NCBI RefSeq assembly: GCF_016735495.2
Contig: NZ_JAERQY020000001.1
Location: forward strand, 1,302,001-1,366,000
Direction of reading: 5' to 3'
DNA: 64,000 nucleotides
Source: Lysobacter sp. MMG2
Lineage (GTDB): Bacteria; Pseudomonadota; Gammaproteobacteria; Xanthomonadales; Xanthomonadaceae
The notes under the pieces were generated by a model. It worked only from the letters and a program-made list of their open reading frames with translations, was not told the DNA's origin and did not search any database. Positions 35,501 to 45,200 of the stretch are shown here, one piece after another (position 1 is the stretch's first letter; each line of letters begins with the position of its first letter). A program made the position numbers and the translations under genes.

Positions 35501-36428
35501 GCAGCAGCAGGTGCGCATTGGTCGCCTGCAACAGCGAGGTCAGCGCGCCGCCCAGTTCGTCGGAATGCGTGAAAGTCGCCGTGAAGTCGACGAACTTGCC
35601 GGCGATGTTGCTCTCCATCTGCCAGCGGCCCATCTTGCTGCTGCTGGACGCAATGTCGCCGAAGTTGATCAGCAGCGAATTGCTTGCCGGCAGGTCCTGC
35701 ACGTAGCTGCCGATGATGACGAAGCTGATCGGCAGGCCCTGCGCGTTCTCGATGATGCGCGGCTGCGCCGAGTTGATCTTCAGTTCCTTCGCCGCGGCCA
35801 TGCCCGAGTTCTTCACGCGCACGCCCAGCGTGTACGGTTCCGGCGCCTCGATCTCGGCGGTCATCGGATCGTCCGCGATCACGTCGCGGGTCAGGAAGTA
35901 GTCCAGCGTCAGCGACGGCAGCGGCTTGACCGTGATCGCGTCCGGGTTCAACTCCAGCACGTGCGTCTCGGTGCCGAAGCGGTAGCGCAACGTCGCGCCC
36001 ACCAGGTAGCGCTTGCCGAACGGCGTGGTCCCGGCCGCACCGGGCGCCGGGATCAGCATCCAGTTCACCGACGCCGTGGTGCTGCCCGCGACCTGTCCGC
36101 TGCCGGTGGTGTTGTCGATGTTCTGCTTCTGCGTCTGGCGCAGGAAGAACTTCGCACTGAGGTCGTTGGGGTCCTGCGTGATCGGCACGGGAAGCCCGGT
36201 CTCATCGGTGACCTTCACCTCCACCAGCACTTCCGTCAGCGGCGTGACCGGCAGCGAGTTGGTGATCCGAAGCTCGGCGTCGAACGCCTGCCGCTCCAGC
36301 GTCAGCTCCTGCTTGATCTCGATCTTGACGCGCGCGCATACGGTCTCCTGTGCGTGCGCGGGTGCGCATGCAAGCAGGCCAAGCCACAACGCCAACGCGC
36401 CCCAGGCGCCCATCCGTGTTGTCTGCAC
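32571..36428 (-). CDS. Large exported FN3/Ig-domain surface protein
   Basis: A 1285-residue protein. The GTG start at 36428 (read MQTTRMGAWGALALWLGLLA) gives a signal peptide cleaved after AHA, and is preceded by GGAAGGAA. The body is a string of beta-sandwich domains. A putative Ig segment around residue 500 (LPTGATFVDQGGGLGIFDWVPAVGQAGDYLI) is followed by four FN3-like repeats with the recurring DGDxxTYxFEV...YYWRVRA pattern (about 590-1050). A Calx-beta-like segment comes next (MNLREGKDTGSIAVSLGRAPTAEVTVPVSV). No LPXTG, autotransporter or T1SS signal was seen. Its tight coupling to gspG suggests it is a substrate or an extracellular part of the machine. Confidence 0.8.
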   Translation of the reverse strand: MQTTRMGAWGALALWLGLLACAPAHAQETVCARVKIEIKQELTLERQAFDAELRITNSLPVTPLTEVLVEVKVTDETGLPVPITQDPNDLSAKFFLRQTQKQNIDNTTGSGQVAGSTTASVNWMLIPAPGAAGTTPFGKRYLVGATLRYRFGTETHVLELNPDAITVKPLPSLTLDYFLTRDVIADDPMTAEIEAPEPYTLGVRVKNSGMAAAKELKINSAQPRIIENAQGLPISFVIIGSYVQDLPASNSLLINFGDIASSSSKMGRWQMESNIAGKFVDFTATFTHSDELGGALTSLLQATNAHLLLRDVRVDLPGRDFVRDFLALDGTALKVYESAGPDSEVTDRSNEAGLVAAGGGYRLTLPPTQGFFYVRKPDPYRGQKALGPVMRADAKAMAVENVWLSKTKNADTKQWEYWFNVFDVNSPGTYEVAFNELSSDPKPPVLQFIPDRVVKEGDQIGFLVEASSPMGRSVTLAAEPLPTGATFVDQGGGLGIFDWVPAVGQAGDYLINYLASDGSLSGTRSAKIRVESKEPPPGPAIPVLFAPLAGAEVPALRPQLQVVTGEASNDPTRNVHFELYADAAMTEKLGEGTVVENPVSGQPTGWQPSDDLDDNRHYYWRARALAEGDINSAWVEGSFFVNLFNDAPDSFNLTAPAAGTEVDALTPILSLTNAQDRDGDAITYAFEVFTDATLAQRHDAVAGLAPDASGTTSWTVQVPLANHATYYWRAIATDEHGAQTMTPLRPFTVHTGNAAPSEPSPVSPVNGVDVTTAGNAMLVAANANDVDGDALTYRFEIDTVSTFDSSNRRASDAIAAGSDGTTRWTASELVENTRYFWRVKASDGRTESAWAGGEFRMNAVNEAPGTPVPANPGAGAWVSTLHPTFESHPATDPDGDLLRYRFEVYRDSALQALVSSGLVTGLSWQSSGALADKATHYWRVRAEDASGAASAWSPTMTLFVSTGTYVAPTIALSKPATLVDARDGSPVIAWEGSGPAIEPTVALYYDAAGSGYAGTRIVDGLRQDAGTHSGTYAWNTAGVPPGVYSIYGVIYDDKGMGRAYAPGKVVVPSPAQQGTIVATPRTSMNLREGKDTGSIAVSLGRAPTAEVTVPVSVNDASEAYVMPRELVFTPANWSTPQSVTVVAVHDKVRDGDQPITVTVGKAVSVDPDYIGVSAAPVNGTVVNQDFDINMGLAITSYQLVSKKRDWLTGLWTYRYRPVLTNIGPRVGGVFAIVDKAPGFTVLWGALTYGAVDQNESVVSSQDIILVGQTDLGSQQPPLSWILRGW

Positions 36429-36613
36429 GTGTTCCTTCCCCTGAACAGCTACTTCCGTGATTGCATAGGGCAGCCTTGCCAAGACCACCTTCCCCCTGCT
36501 CGGCTTCCATCCCGCCGAGTTGCCTCTGACACCGTCTTCACCGGCGACACACCTCATCCCCGCCGAGTCCCTGTGCCTGTCAGCGTCTTGGTGAAGTCGC
36601 CCCAAAAAGCCGG
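36429..36613. other. 185-nt gap between the immunity gene and the FN3 gene
   Basis: No coding frame is supported. The region is C-rich on the plus strand. I see no classic terminator. It separates the RHS-immunity pair from the FN3-gspG part and could contain an internal promoter. Confidence 0.3.
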
Positions 36614-37264
36614 CTATCCCCCTGAACGTCCGGATCTCATTGACTCTTCCAATGTGGCTAACGTGGACTCGAGCGGAGACCCCGCCGCAAGCGCAACGGC
36701 CGACTCCAATGCCGACCCAGCCTTGGAGTCGCCGACCATTCTGAAAATGATCGCCGCGTAAGCGAGTCGCTGAGCCTCATGCATGGGAAACACCTGGCGG
36801 TATTCGCGAGGAACGTCCGAGAGGAACTCCGCGACCGCCAACTGCGAGGGAAACAGGCGAAGGAACGGAAGAGCCAGGCCCTCGATAGCAGCGCGCAGGT
36901 CCTCGCTCAAGCGGTCATCGGGCGCATGGCCCGAATCCTCGGCGGTCACGCTCCACCACTTGTCCTTGTGGTCCGGGCTCAACATGCCCAGACGGCTTCC
37001 TACGCAGCAGTCAACGATCTTCGGATTCTTTGGGTCTGGGCGGTTGGCAAACATGGAGATCACACCCGGGATATGGACTCCACAGTTCATCGTGAAATCC
37101 AGGGCGGACGCATTGCTCCATTGACTGCGCTGTAAGTCGACTATGTACGAAATGCAGCCTTCCTTCCGCTCATACACATAGCGCCGCTTCTTGAAACCAT
37201 GCACAGCCAGGACCGGAGTGATTCCGGCCTTAATAATTTGATCAAACCTGGTATCGAGATTCAT
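36614..37264 (-). CDS. DUF4304-type putative immunity protein
   Basis: A 216-residue cytoplasmic protein immediately downstream of the RHS toxin end, with one base between the stop and its ATG. The N-terminal half fits DUF4304: FDQIIKAGITPVLAVHGFKKRRYVYERKEGCISYIVDLQRSQWSNASALDFTMNCGVHI. DUF4304 proteins are commonly encoded after polymorphic toxins. Base composition is lower in GC than the neighbours, as usual for exchangeable toxin-immunity modules. Binding to the RHS C-terminal nuclease is inferred from position. Confidence 0.8.
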   Translation of the reverse strand: MNLDTRFDQIIKAGITPVLAVHGFKKRRYVYERKEGCISYIVDLQRSQWSNASALDFTMNCGVHIPGVISMFANRPDPKNPKIVDCCVGSRLGMLSPDHKDKWWSVTAEDSGHAPDDRLSEDLRAAIEGLALPFLRLFPSQLAVAEFLSDVPREYRQVFPMHEAQRLAYAAIIFRMVGDSKAGSALESAVALAAGSPLESTLATLEESMRSGRSGG

Positions 37265-37265
37265 A

Positions 37266-40200
37266 TCAGTAGTAAACAACTCGTCCACGCTTGCCGGTCG
37301 CACGTTCGTATGCGTCAAGTTGCTGCCGTCCAGCTCGACGGCCACTAGGCGTGTTCGGCTTGAGTTCGATAGGCCGACCGGACCTGTCCAGTGCATCGGG
37401 AACAACCTTCTTTCCGGTCTTCGGATCGACCAAATGCTGCGGCTCAGACTGCCATCCTTCCTTGGCTTTAACCTTGTCGGCGAACTCGCGGTGCTTCTGC
37501 CGACCGTTTGCCGCGGCATCCCGAACCTTCGGATTCCGCGAGCCCTTGCCCTTGCACATTACGTTATGTGCAAGGACTCCATCTTCGCCAACGTAGAACG
37601 TGTGGGAATCGGCTACTTCCAGGTTGTAGACCGCAACCGTCTCTTTCCGCTGTTCTACGCGCAGTATCCCGACAGTGGCCAGCTTGCCGTCTGGCCCCTT
37701 CACATCGAGCTGCCCTCCCGCCAGCAGCAGCTGAGCTGCGCGCCAGCCGTCGGGAGTATGCAACGGGTGACCGCCCGTCACTTCAAGTTGCTTACCCGAG
37801 CTCAACCACAGCGTCACGATCGTCTGCTCGTGATGCGACAGGATCAGGTTGGTGACTTCCTCAACCTGTGTCTCTTCCGCCCATTCCGAGTAGGCCAGGA
37901 CTTTGTCCCCTGGCCGCAGGTCCTCGATCCGCCTCAGCCCTCCGGGCGTCGCGACTTCGGTGGCGCCGGGGAAACTGTTGAACAGACTGTTCCATAGACC
38001 CTGCACACCACCCCAAAGCGCAGCGAGCTTCTTGCACGGAATCGGAACCAGGCTCCAGAGGCAATCCTTGAGGCAGTCCGTTACATCGATGTCGCAGGGG
38101 TTGTTGATCAGGTCCGAAACGCCATCCACGACGGCACATTCGACCAGGCAGGTAGCGTACCGCCCGGCCGCGGCCCTTGCCGCGTTCCAGCCAATCGGCA
38201 CCAGCATGAACGCCTCGCCCGTCGGGTCGATCCGATTGGTTGGCGAGTGCCCTGTGTATGCATAGAAGTTCGGACCGCCATCGAACCCGATGGGATCCTC
38301 AGTGATGTAACGACCAACCTCAGCCTCGTAATAGCGTCGCTGGTTGTAATGCAGCGAAGTCTCGGCATCGAAGTATTGCCCCGGAAAACGCCACGGCTGC
38401 GTGATCTGGGCTCCTGCCGCGATCTTCGCCGTACCGAATGCGGTGTAGTCGTTGGCGGACCATACGATTCCGCCTTCACGGTTGGTGACGCGCCAGGGCG
38501 TGCCAAGGTGGTCGTTATGGTAGTAGTAGTAGTCGCCGTCGGCCCGCTGAAACAGCGGATAGGTCGAATAAGTGCCACTCGGATCCCATCCGTAGCCGCG
38601 AATGACGCTGCCATCTGCAGCCACTTCGGCAAGCAGGCCTTCCTCTGCCTGAAGGAAAAGCGTCTTACCCGGGATCGAGCCGGCTCGATCGACAAACACC
38701 TCCTTTGCCAGGCGATTGTCGAAGGGGTCGTACGCGTAAGTGGCGACCAGTGCATTGGCGCCGTCGCGAACTTCGACCAGGCGGTTGAAGCCATCGTAGA
38801 CATAGCGGGTTGTCCGGAATGGCTCACTCAGCCGCGCATCGACCTTCCGGATGAGATTGCCGGCGCTGTCGTAGTCATAGCTGACATCACCGCGGCGCTG
38901 GAGACGATTGGCGTCGTCGTACTCCCAAGTGCCCGATATCGTGCTTTGTTGCTCACGATTACCGGCCTTGTCTATGACATACGTCTCGCTGCCCCCCCCG
39001 ATGAACTGCGCATCAGTCTTGACCAGGCGAACGGCCTCGTCGTACTCGAACTGCGTGATCTTGCCGTCTGTCTCTCGACTGCCCAGCTCACGCAGCTTTC
39101 CGAATCGATTTTCCAGCTCGAACAAAGTGGCCTGACTCGGACTCTTCACGCGCAGCCGCGTGAGACCGAGAAGCCCATCCCGCTCCATCTCTTGAACCGT
39201 GCCACCGGGCAGCACTACTTTCTTCGGCGCGAGCCAGCTCCACTCGGTGACACTGATCGACCCCTCGCCAGGAATCTCGACCCGGCTCAGCTGGTCGTTC
39301 TTGTCGTACGAGTACGTCAGCGTGATCCCGTCCGGGCCTGTGTAGGTCTTTACCTGGTCGTTCGCGTAGTAGGTGTAACGACGGCTAAGGCTTACCCCAT
39401 CGACCTGAACTGTCTCGCCGAGCAGGCGGTCCGCGTCGTCATATTCCAGAACGCTGCTGGCACGGCCCGTCGTCCAGCCGCTCAGGTTTCCGGCTGCATC
39501 CCATTGATAGGAGTGCGCCCCTTGCAATGAACCGTCAGTGCCAAACGCTTGGCTTTGCTCAAGACGTTGTGCTGCATCATGCTGATACTTGACCGTGACA
39601 CCGTTGGGGCGATGCATCTCGACCAGGTTTCCGGCATCGTCGTAGACGTAGCGAGTCGTCTGGTCGAGCGCGTTGGTTTCGCTAACCAGAAGGCCACGGC
39701 CGTCGTAGGCCATCCGTGTGACCTTCTGCCTCGGGTTAGTGAAGCTCACCAAGTTGTTGCGATGGTCATACCCGAACTTAACCGTCGCGCCGATTTCACT
39801 GATCGCCGACACCATTCGACCGAGCCCGTCATACTCGAACGACCGGGTGTGCCCATTGGGGTCGGTTTGCGTCCGGACGCGACCAACAGCGTCATAGGTC
39901 CAACCGATGGTCAGAGAGTCGTCTGGAAGCACCTCGGTCTGCAGCGAGGGTCGCTTCCGGTCGTCGTATCGAAACAGCCTCTGAAAGGTGGGATACGTGA
40001 TCTTTCCCGGTTGCCGTCCACCCCGATCGGCGCCATCGCCCTCGACATAATCGAGCAGCGTCTCGTAGTTCTCGCCATCTTTGAGCTTTGTCAGCCGCCC
40101 GAACGCGTCATATGAGAACCCCGCGGTCTGCCCGATCGGGTCGCTCGATGCGGAGAGGCGACCCGCAACATCGAAGCGATCGCTGTATGTCTCGCCATAG

Positions 40201-42200
40201 TGGTTGGCGATGCTGGATTCGCGCCCGGCGGCGTCATAACCGATTCGCGTGATCTTTCCCCGCGCGTCGGTGATGGTCAGCGGAAGGTCCGTTCGGTCAT
40301 ATGTGTAGGTGACCGTGTGTTGGTTCGGGTCCGTCTCCGTCAACAGGTTGCCGTGGACGTCGTAGGTATACGCCCACTGATGATTAAGCGGATTCGTCGC
40401 CTTGGTCAGGTTGCCTTGGCTGTCGTACTCATACGTCCACCGCTTTCCCTCACCATCGAGCACTTCGCTGACATTGCCGTTATCGTCGCGCGTCATGCGC
40501 ACTTCGGTGTCGACGTCGGTAGACCCGTCAGGATTCGATCCGCCCTTGCGCCGGATCAGCTCGGCTTCGCCTCGCGCGTTGTAGACGTACTCTGTGACCT
40601 GCTCTTCCGGTCGACCTGCGGCTGCCTTGACGTCGAGCAGATTGCCGCGACCGTCCCAGCGGTTGCGCCAGATCGTGCCGGCTTCGTCGGTGAATTCACG
40701 GACGTCGGTGGAGCCCGCCTCATAGGCGTAGCTCTTCGAAGTCCCGTCGGCGTACGCGATCCGGGTAACTTCGTCGAAGTTGTCCCGCTGGATCTGCGTA
40801 CTGCCGTTGCGCTCATCGATGTAGGTTATCGAGCGGCCGCTTCCCGTCGAGGTCATCAGCGCTTTGCCATTGGCCTCGCGAGTGACAGGGCGACCTTCCT
40901 GGTCGAAACGGAAGGTCTCGATCTTGCGGCCGCCCTCAGTCTGGGGGTACCTGACCGTGATGCTGAACTCTTTCTTCAGCTTGTCGTAGCCGTAGTCGAA
41001 CTCCGTGAGGCCTCCGTCGGGCGCCTTGACTCGGCCCATGCGCGCGGTGACCCCATATCCGATCTCGGTGACGCGACCTTCTGCGTCGGTCACCTTGGTG
41101 ACCTTGCGGCGCGTGTCGACGAGCAGCATCGCCGCGCTTGAGGCGCGTGCACCGATGGGCGCGCCGGACCCGCCGCTATCTGGCGCACCGAACGATCCGT
41201 TGTAGTCGTAGGCCGGCGAATCGAGCGAGCCGTAGTCGAACGAAGTCGTGTTGCCGCGCGCGTCGACGACATTACGAAGGCGGCCGTCGCCGTCGTACTG
41301 GTACTTCACGCGACGGATGCTGCCGTCCAGCGGCGTGTGGTCGCGCACTTCGGTAATGAAGTCCGCGCTGCCGTTGGAGTACAGCAACGTGAAGACGGTA
41401 CGACCGTTGTCGTCCAGGATCCGCTCGACCTGTCCGTGGCTGCCGTACTGGAACCACACCCTGACGTTGTTTCGATCGCCGTAGCTGGTGATGCGGCCGA
41501 TGTTGTCGTATTCGATCCAGGATCCGCTGCGGTCGATCCACCGGAAACCGTTGACCAGGGTGGTGGGCGTACCGCCGGCCCCGGGCTTTCCGGGCGCAGG
41601 ATGCGCGTCGGCACCATTGCTCGCCGGCAACACCGGCACCGACTGCGGACGCACGACGAAGCGCGGATGCTTGCTGCTCACCCACGAAGTGCCGTCGGTA
41701 CTGCGGCTGAAACCCACACCATTGCGTGCAACGAACTCGGCGGCGTGGGGGTCGGGCACCGGCCGTCCCTCCAGATCGCGCCCGAAGAACGGATCGTTCG
41801 GAATGCGCGTCTGCTGGACTTCGTTCTCCGGATTGCCGATGGCGATGGCACTGCCTGAACTGGCGGTGTTATCGCAACTGCTGACGCCGTCGACCACCGT
41901 GCAACTGAAGAAGGCGCCCATCGAGGGGTACATCGCCTTGTTGTACGAAGGACGCCCCAGGCCCGACCATTGGCGATTGAACACCCACTGCTTGCCGTCG
42001 TAGTCGCGGTTGATGCGCACGTAGCCGCCGGGCACCTTCACGCTCAGGTCGTCCTGCTCAATGAAGAAATCGCCGTTGCGATTGCCAAGCCCCATCCAGC
42101 CATTGCTGCCAAGCGGGAACTGCGTCTGCGCATGAGCGCTGAACGTCGCGACAAACAACACCAGCGTCGCCAGCAACTTGCGGCCCAGATTCGTGAGCAT
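37266..42200 (-). CDS. RHS-repeat polymorphic toxin with Hint domain and PD-(D/E)XK-like tip
   Basis: A 1644-residue exported RHS protein. A signal peptide (MLTNLGRKLLATLVLFVATFSAHA) is followed by an N-terminal plug-like region to about 330, then a long array of YD repeats (many G-x-x-x-x-x-Y-D-x-x-G-R-L patterns) to about 1200. The RHS core comes next (HNDHLGTPWRVTN, HYNQRRYYEAEVGRYITEDPIG, YAYTGHSPTNRIDPTG, to about 1331), and a Cys-rich helical linker follows. Hint domain at 1409-1546 starts SFPGATEVATPGG and ends GVLAHN. The final 98 residues (1547-1644) contain VVPDALD...PIELKPN, a D-x(9)-E-x-K nuclease signature. The start at 42200 is preferred over an ATG 18 nt upstream. Confidence 0.9.
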   Translation of the reverse strand: MLTNLGRKLLATLVLFVATFSAHAQTQFPLGSNGWMGLGNRNGDFFIEQDDLSVKVPGGYVRINRDYDGKQWVFNRQWSGLGRPSYNKAMYPSMGAFFSCTVVDGVSSCDNTASSGSAIAIGNPENEVQQTRIPNDPFFGRDLEGRPVPDPHAAEFVARNGVGFSRSTDGTSWVSSKHPRFVVRPQSVPVLPASNGADAHPAPGKPGAGGTPTTLVNGFRWIDRSGSWIEYDNIGRITSYGDRNNVRVWFQYGSHGQVERILDDNGRTVFTLLYSNGSADFITEVRDHTPLDGSIRRVKYQYDGDGRLRNVVDARGNTTSFDYGSLDSPAYDYNGSFGAPDSGGSGAPIGARASSAAMLLVDTRRKVTKVTDAEGRVTEIGYGVTARMGRVKAPDGGLTEFDYGYDKLKKEFSITVRYPQTEGGRKIETFRFDQEGRPVTREANGKALMTSTGSGRSITYIDERNGSTQIQRDNFDEVTRIAYADGTSKSYAYEAGSTDVREFTDEAGTIWRNRWDGRGNLLDVKAAAGRPEEQVTEYVYNARGEAELIRRKGGSNPDGSTDVDTEVRMTRDDNGNVSEVLDGEGKRWTYEYDSQGNLTKATNPLNHQWAYTYDVHGNLLTETDPNQHTVTYTYDRTDLPLTITDARGKITRIGYDAAGRESSIANHYGETYSDRFDVAGRLSASSDPIGQTAGFSYDAFGRLTKLKDGENYETLLDYVEGDGADRGGRQPGKITYPTFQRLFRYDDRKRPSLQTEVLPDDSLTIGWTYDAVGRVRTQTDPNGHTRSFEYDGLGRMVSAISEIGATVKFGYDHRNNLVSFTNPRQKVTRMAYDGRGLLVSETNALDQTTRYVYDDAGNLVEMHRPNGVTVKYQHDAAQRLEQSQAFGTDGSLQGAHSYQWDAAGNLSGWTTGRASSVLEYDDADRLLGETVQVDGVSLSRRYTYYANDQVKTYTGPDGITLTYSYDKNDQLSRVEIPGEGSISVTEWSWLAPKKVVLPGGTVQEMERDGLLGLTRLRVKSPSQATLFELENRFGKLRELGSRETDGKITQFEYDEAVRLVKTDAQFIGGGSETYVIDKAGNREQQSTISGTWEYDDANRLQRRGDVSYDYDSAGNLIRKVDARLSEPFRTTRYVYDGFNRLVEVRDGANALVATYAYDPFDNRLAKEVFVDRAGSIPGKTLFLQAEEGLLAEVAADGSVIRGYGWDPSGTYSTYPLFQRADGDYYYYHNDHLGTPWRVTNREGGIVWSANDYTAFGTAKIAAGAQITQPWRFPGQYFDAETSLHYNQRRYYEAEVGRYITEDPIGFDGGPNFYAYTGHSPTNRIDPTGEAFMLVPIGWNAARAAAGRYATCLVECAVVDGVSDLINNPCDIDVTDCLKDCLWSLVPIPCKKLAALWGGVQGLWNSLFNSFPGATEVATPGGLRRIEDLRPGDKVLAYSEWAEETQVEEVTNLILSHHEQTIVTLWLSSGKQLEVTGGHPLHTPDGWRAAQLLLAGGQLDVKGPDGKLATVGILRVEQRKETVAVYNLEVADSHTFYVGEDGVLAHNVMCKGKGSRNPKVRDAAANGRQKHREFADKVKAKEGWQSEPQHLVDPKTGKKVVPDALDRSGRPIELKPNTPSGRRAGRQQLDAYERATGKRGRVVYY

Positions 42201-42265
42201 CCCTTCTTTCCCTTCCATCGTTCGTTCGCGCCCACGCGCGGGCGTCTGCATCCAGCGGGGCGGCA

Positions 42266-45200
42266 TCATTCGCCGCCCTCCTTGTCGTCGTTGCCACCGG
42301 GGTTGTCGCAATCGCCGGAGCCCTTGGCGCACAGCGGTACGCCCGGTATGCCGCCGTAACCCGGGCCACCGGAGCCACCCCAACCACCGCCGCCCACACC
42401 GCCTCCGCCCGGGCTTGGCGCAGGCGTTCCCACCGGGCATGCGCTGCGGTCGACGTAGAACCAGTTGGCGGCGGAACCGCAGTTCTCACTCATCACGCCG
42501 TTGGCGCAGACGTAGCGACAGCTCACCGGATAGCGGACTGTGTAGGTGTAGCAACCCGGTGTGCCGCTGACGCTGCCGCCCGGGGCGGTGCTCGAGCCGT
42601 TGCCGCCGGTGCCGGTTCCAGCATCGATGCCGCCGGGGCCGTCGCCACCACCAGAGCCGCCATCGTCGCCGCCGTCGTCTCCACCACCGCCGTCGCCACC
42701 ACCGCCGGCACCGCCACCGTAGTAGCCATACGGACGCAGCGCGATCACGCGATACGGCAGACGCACGCGCTGCTTGGCTTCCAGGCTCGTCGGCGGCTGC
42801 ACCAGGAACTCGAAGCGGTAGTACTGATCGGCGCCCGGCGGGCGAGCCACCACGTTGTCGGCGCGAATCAGGCCATAGTTGGTCAGCACCAGCTCGCCCT
42901 GGAACACTTCGCCCGGCGCCATCTTCGGCAGGTTGATGCTGGTGGGCTGCATGACCACCACCGGCGCGGGAACGTCGGTTTCAAACGTCGCGTTGAGCGT
43001 GATCTCGTAACGGTCCTCGATGGTGATTTCGCGCACCGACCATTCGACCTGGATCAGGCTGTATTCCAGGAACACCGACTGGTTCACCGTCAGGCCCGGC
43101 TTGACCGAGACGCGGCCGCCGGCTTCCTGGTGGTTCTGCGCGCTGGCCTTGAAGCGGTAGCTGCCGGCCGGCAGGTTCTGGAAATAGGCCTCGCCGTAGG
43201 CGTCCGTCCGCAGTTCGAAGCTCTGGCTGACCACCGCCTCGTTCTGCAGGAAGATGCGCGCGCCCGCCAGGCCCGGGATCAGGTTGCCGTTCTTGTCGCG
43301 CGTGGCGGTGTAGATGTCGGACGCCTTGAACAGCAGGCTGCCGATGCCCGACTGCGTGACCGAGACGAACACGTTGACGGTCTCGGCCGGCAGGTTGGCG
43401 CCGGAGACTCGCAGCACGAACTCGTGGATGCCTTCGGCGACGTTGGCGTCCGGTGCGACGTTGACGTCGACCGTGCGCTTCTCGCCGACGCCGATACTGC
43501 CCAGCGCGCGGCCCGAGGCCAGCGTGATCCAGGCCGGCGCCGCGTTGCCGCTCTTGTCGAGCAGGTCCACGACCACCTCGCTCATCGCGACGAAGCCCTT
43601 GTTCTCGAACACGACCTGCTCGAGCGCCGTCTGTCCGCGCGCAAGGCCCGCTTCGACGTAGTTCGGCGTGGCGTACAGCGCCGGCTTGGCCTCGGTCAGC
43701 GTGTAGTCGACGTTGAGCAGCGCCAGCGGCGTCGCGCCGGAGCCATCGCTCACCACCGCCAGCACCACGCGCCCGCTCGGCGCGGTCGTGTTGTCGCCCG
43801 ACACGCTCACCGGCAGGGAAAGGTCCTGCTTGGGCGCGATGCTGATCGGATCCGGCAGCAGCACCTTGATGCCCGCCGCCAGCGTGCCACTGGGCTGGTA
43901 TTCCGGCGCGTAGATCACGCGCAGGTTGCTGGCCTGCGAACCGGTGCCCGAACGCGCGCGGAAGTCGATGCGATAGGCGTAGTTGCGCGGCACCGTCAGC
44001 TTGAACGGCGTCGGCGTGATCTGGATGCGGTTGATCGTGAAGCTGGCGTGCTCCGGACGGTCGGTCATGTCCGGATGGATCGCGCCCACGCGGTAGCGAC
44101 CGGCGTCGGTCAGCGTCGGCTTGAAGACGTAGCGGAAGCCGCCTTCCGCGTCGGTCATCACGTCGGTCAGGCGCTCGAAGCCTTCCTGGTTCAACGCGAT
44201 CTTCAACGGTGCGTTGGGCACCGGCGCCTGCGAGGCGCGATCGACGGCGCGGCCGCGGATCGTGATATCGCCGGTGCCGAAGGAGACCACCGGATCGACG
44301 GAGGTGATCTCGCCGGAGTACGGCGTTTCCACCAGATCCACCGCGCGTTCGCTGCCCATGCCCGGGATCGCCACTTCTTCGGCCTGGCCGGTGCTGTAAC
44401 GCAGCTTGTCGACCTCCAGCTTCAGGCGCACGCGATCGGGCGCGCTTGCGGGCACGGGCATCTGGAACACGTCGGACACGTAGCGCTGGCCCGGTGCGAT
44501 GCGCGCCACCGTCTGACCCTGCGCCAGCGTGATCACGCCCGCGCCCGTGGCCTGGCGGTACGGCACTGTGCTGAGCAGGTTGCCGTCGTTGTCCATCAGC
44601 TTCAGGCGAAGCTCGTTGGAGGCGTCGCGACCGGAGTTGCGCGCGGTGAGCAGTTCGACTTCGACGTCGGAGGTGTTCTCCACCGTCAGGCGCACCTTGC
44701 CGGTGGCGCCGCGCGTGAAGCCTTCCGCATCCAGTCCGACGACGAGCGCGCTGTCGACCACCGACGCCTGCTGATCGCGGCCGATGCGCATGCGCTCGCC
44801 TTCGCTGGCTTCGTTCTCCAGCAGCAGCGTCAGTGCGGCCGGATTCGGCAGGTCCGGATAACCGCCCACCACCAGCGGCACCACCTTGGTGGCGTTGCCG
44901 CCCAGGGCGAAGGCTTCCGAGCGGAACTCGCGCGCACCGACCTTCGCCACGACCTTGGCCACGTTGAGCGCCGCCGACGACAGGTTGGTCACCTGCACGT
45001 TGAGGCGGTTCATCACGTTGCGCTTGAGCGGCAGGCCACCGACCACCTGCAGCGAGGCGTTCGGCAGGAGGATCTCGCGCGCCATGCGCACGCCGTTGGC
45101 GTCGACGGCTTCCACCGTGTAGCGGCGCTCGCCGCCGGTGTAGCCGGTGTCGGTGAGCGTGGTCGCGGTGATCGGCTGCGTCGTGAGCTTGAAGCGCGCT

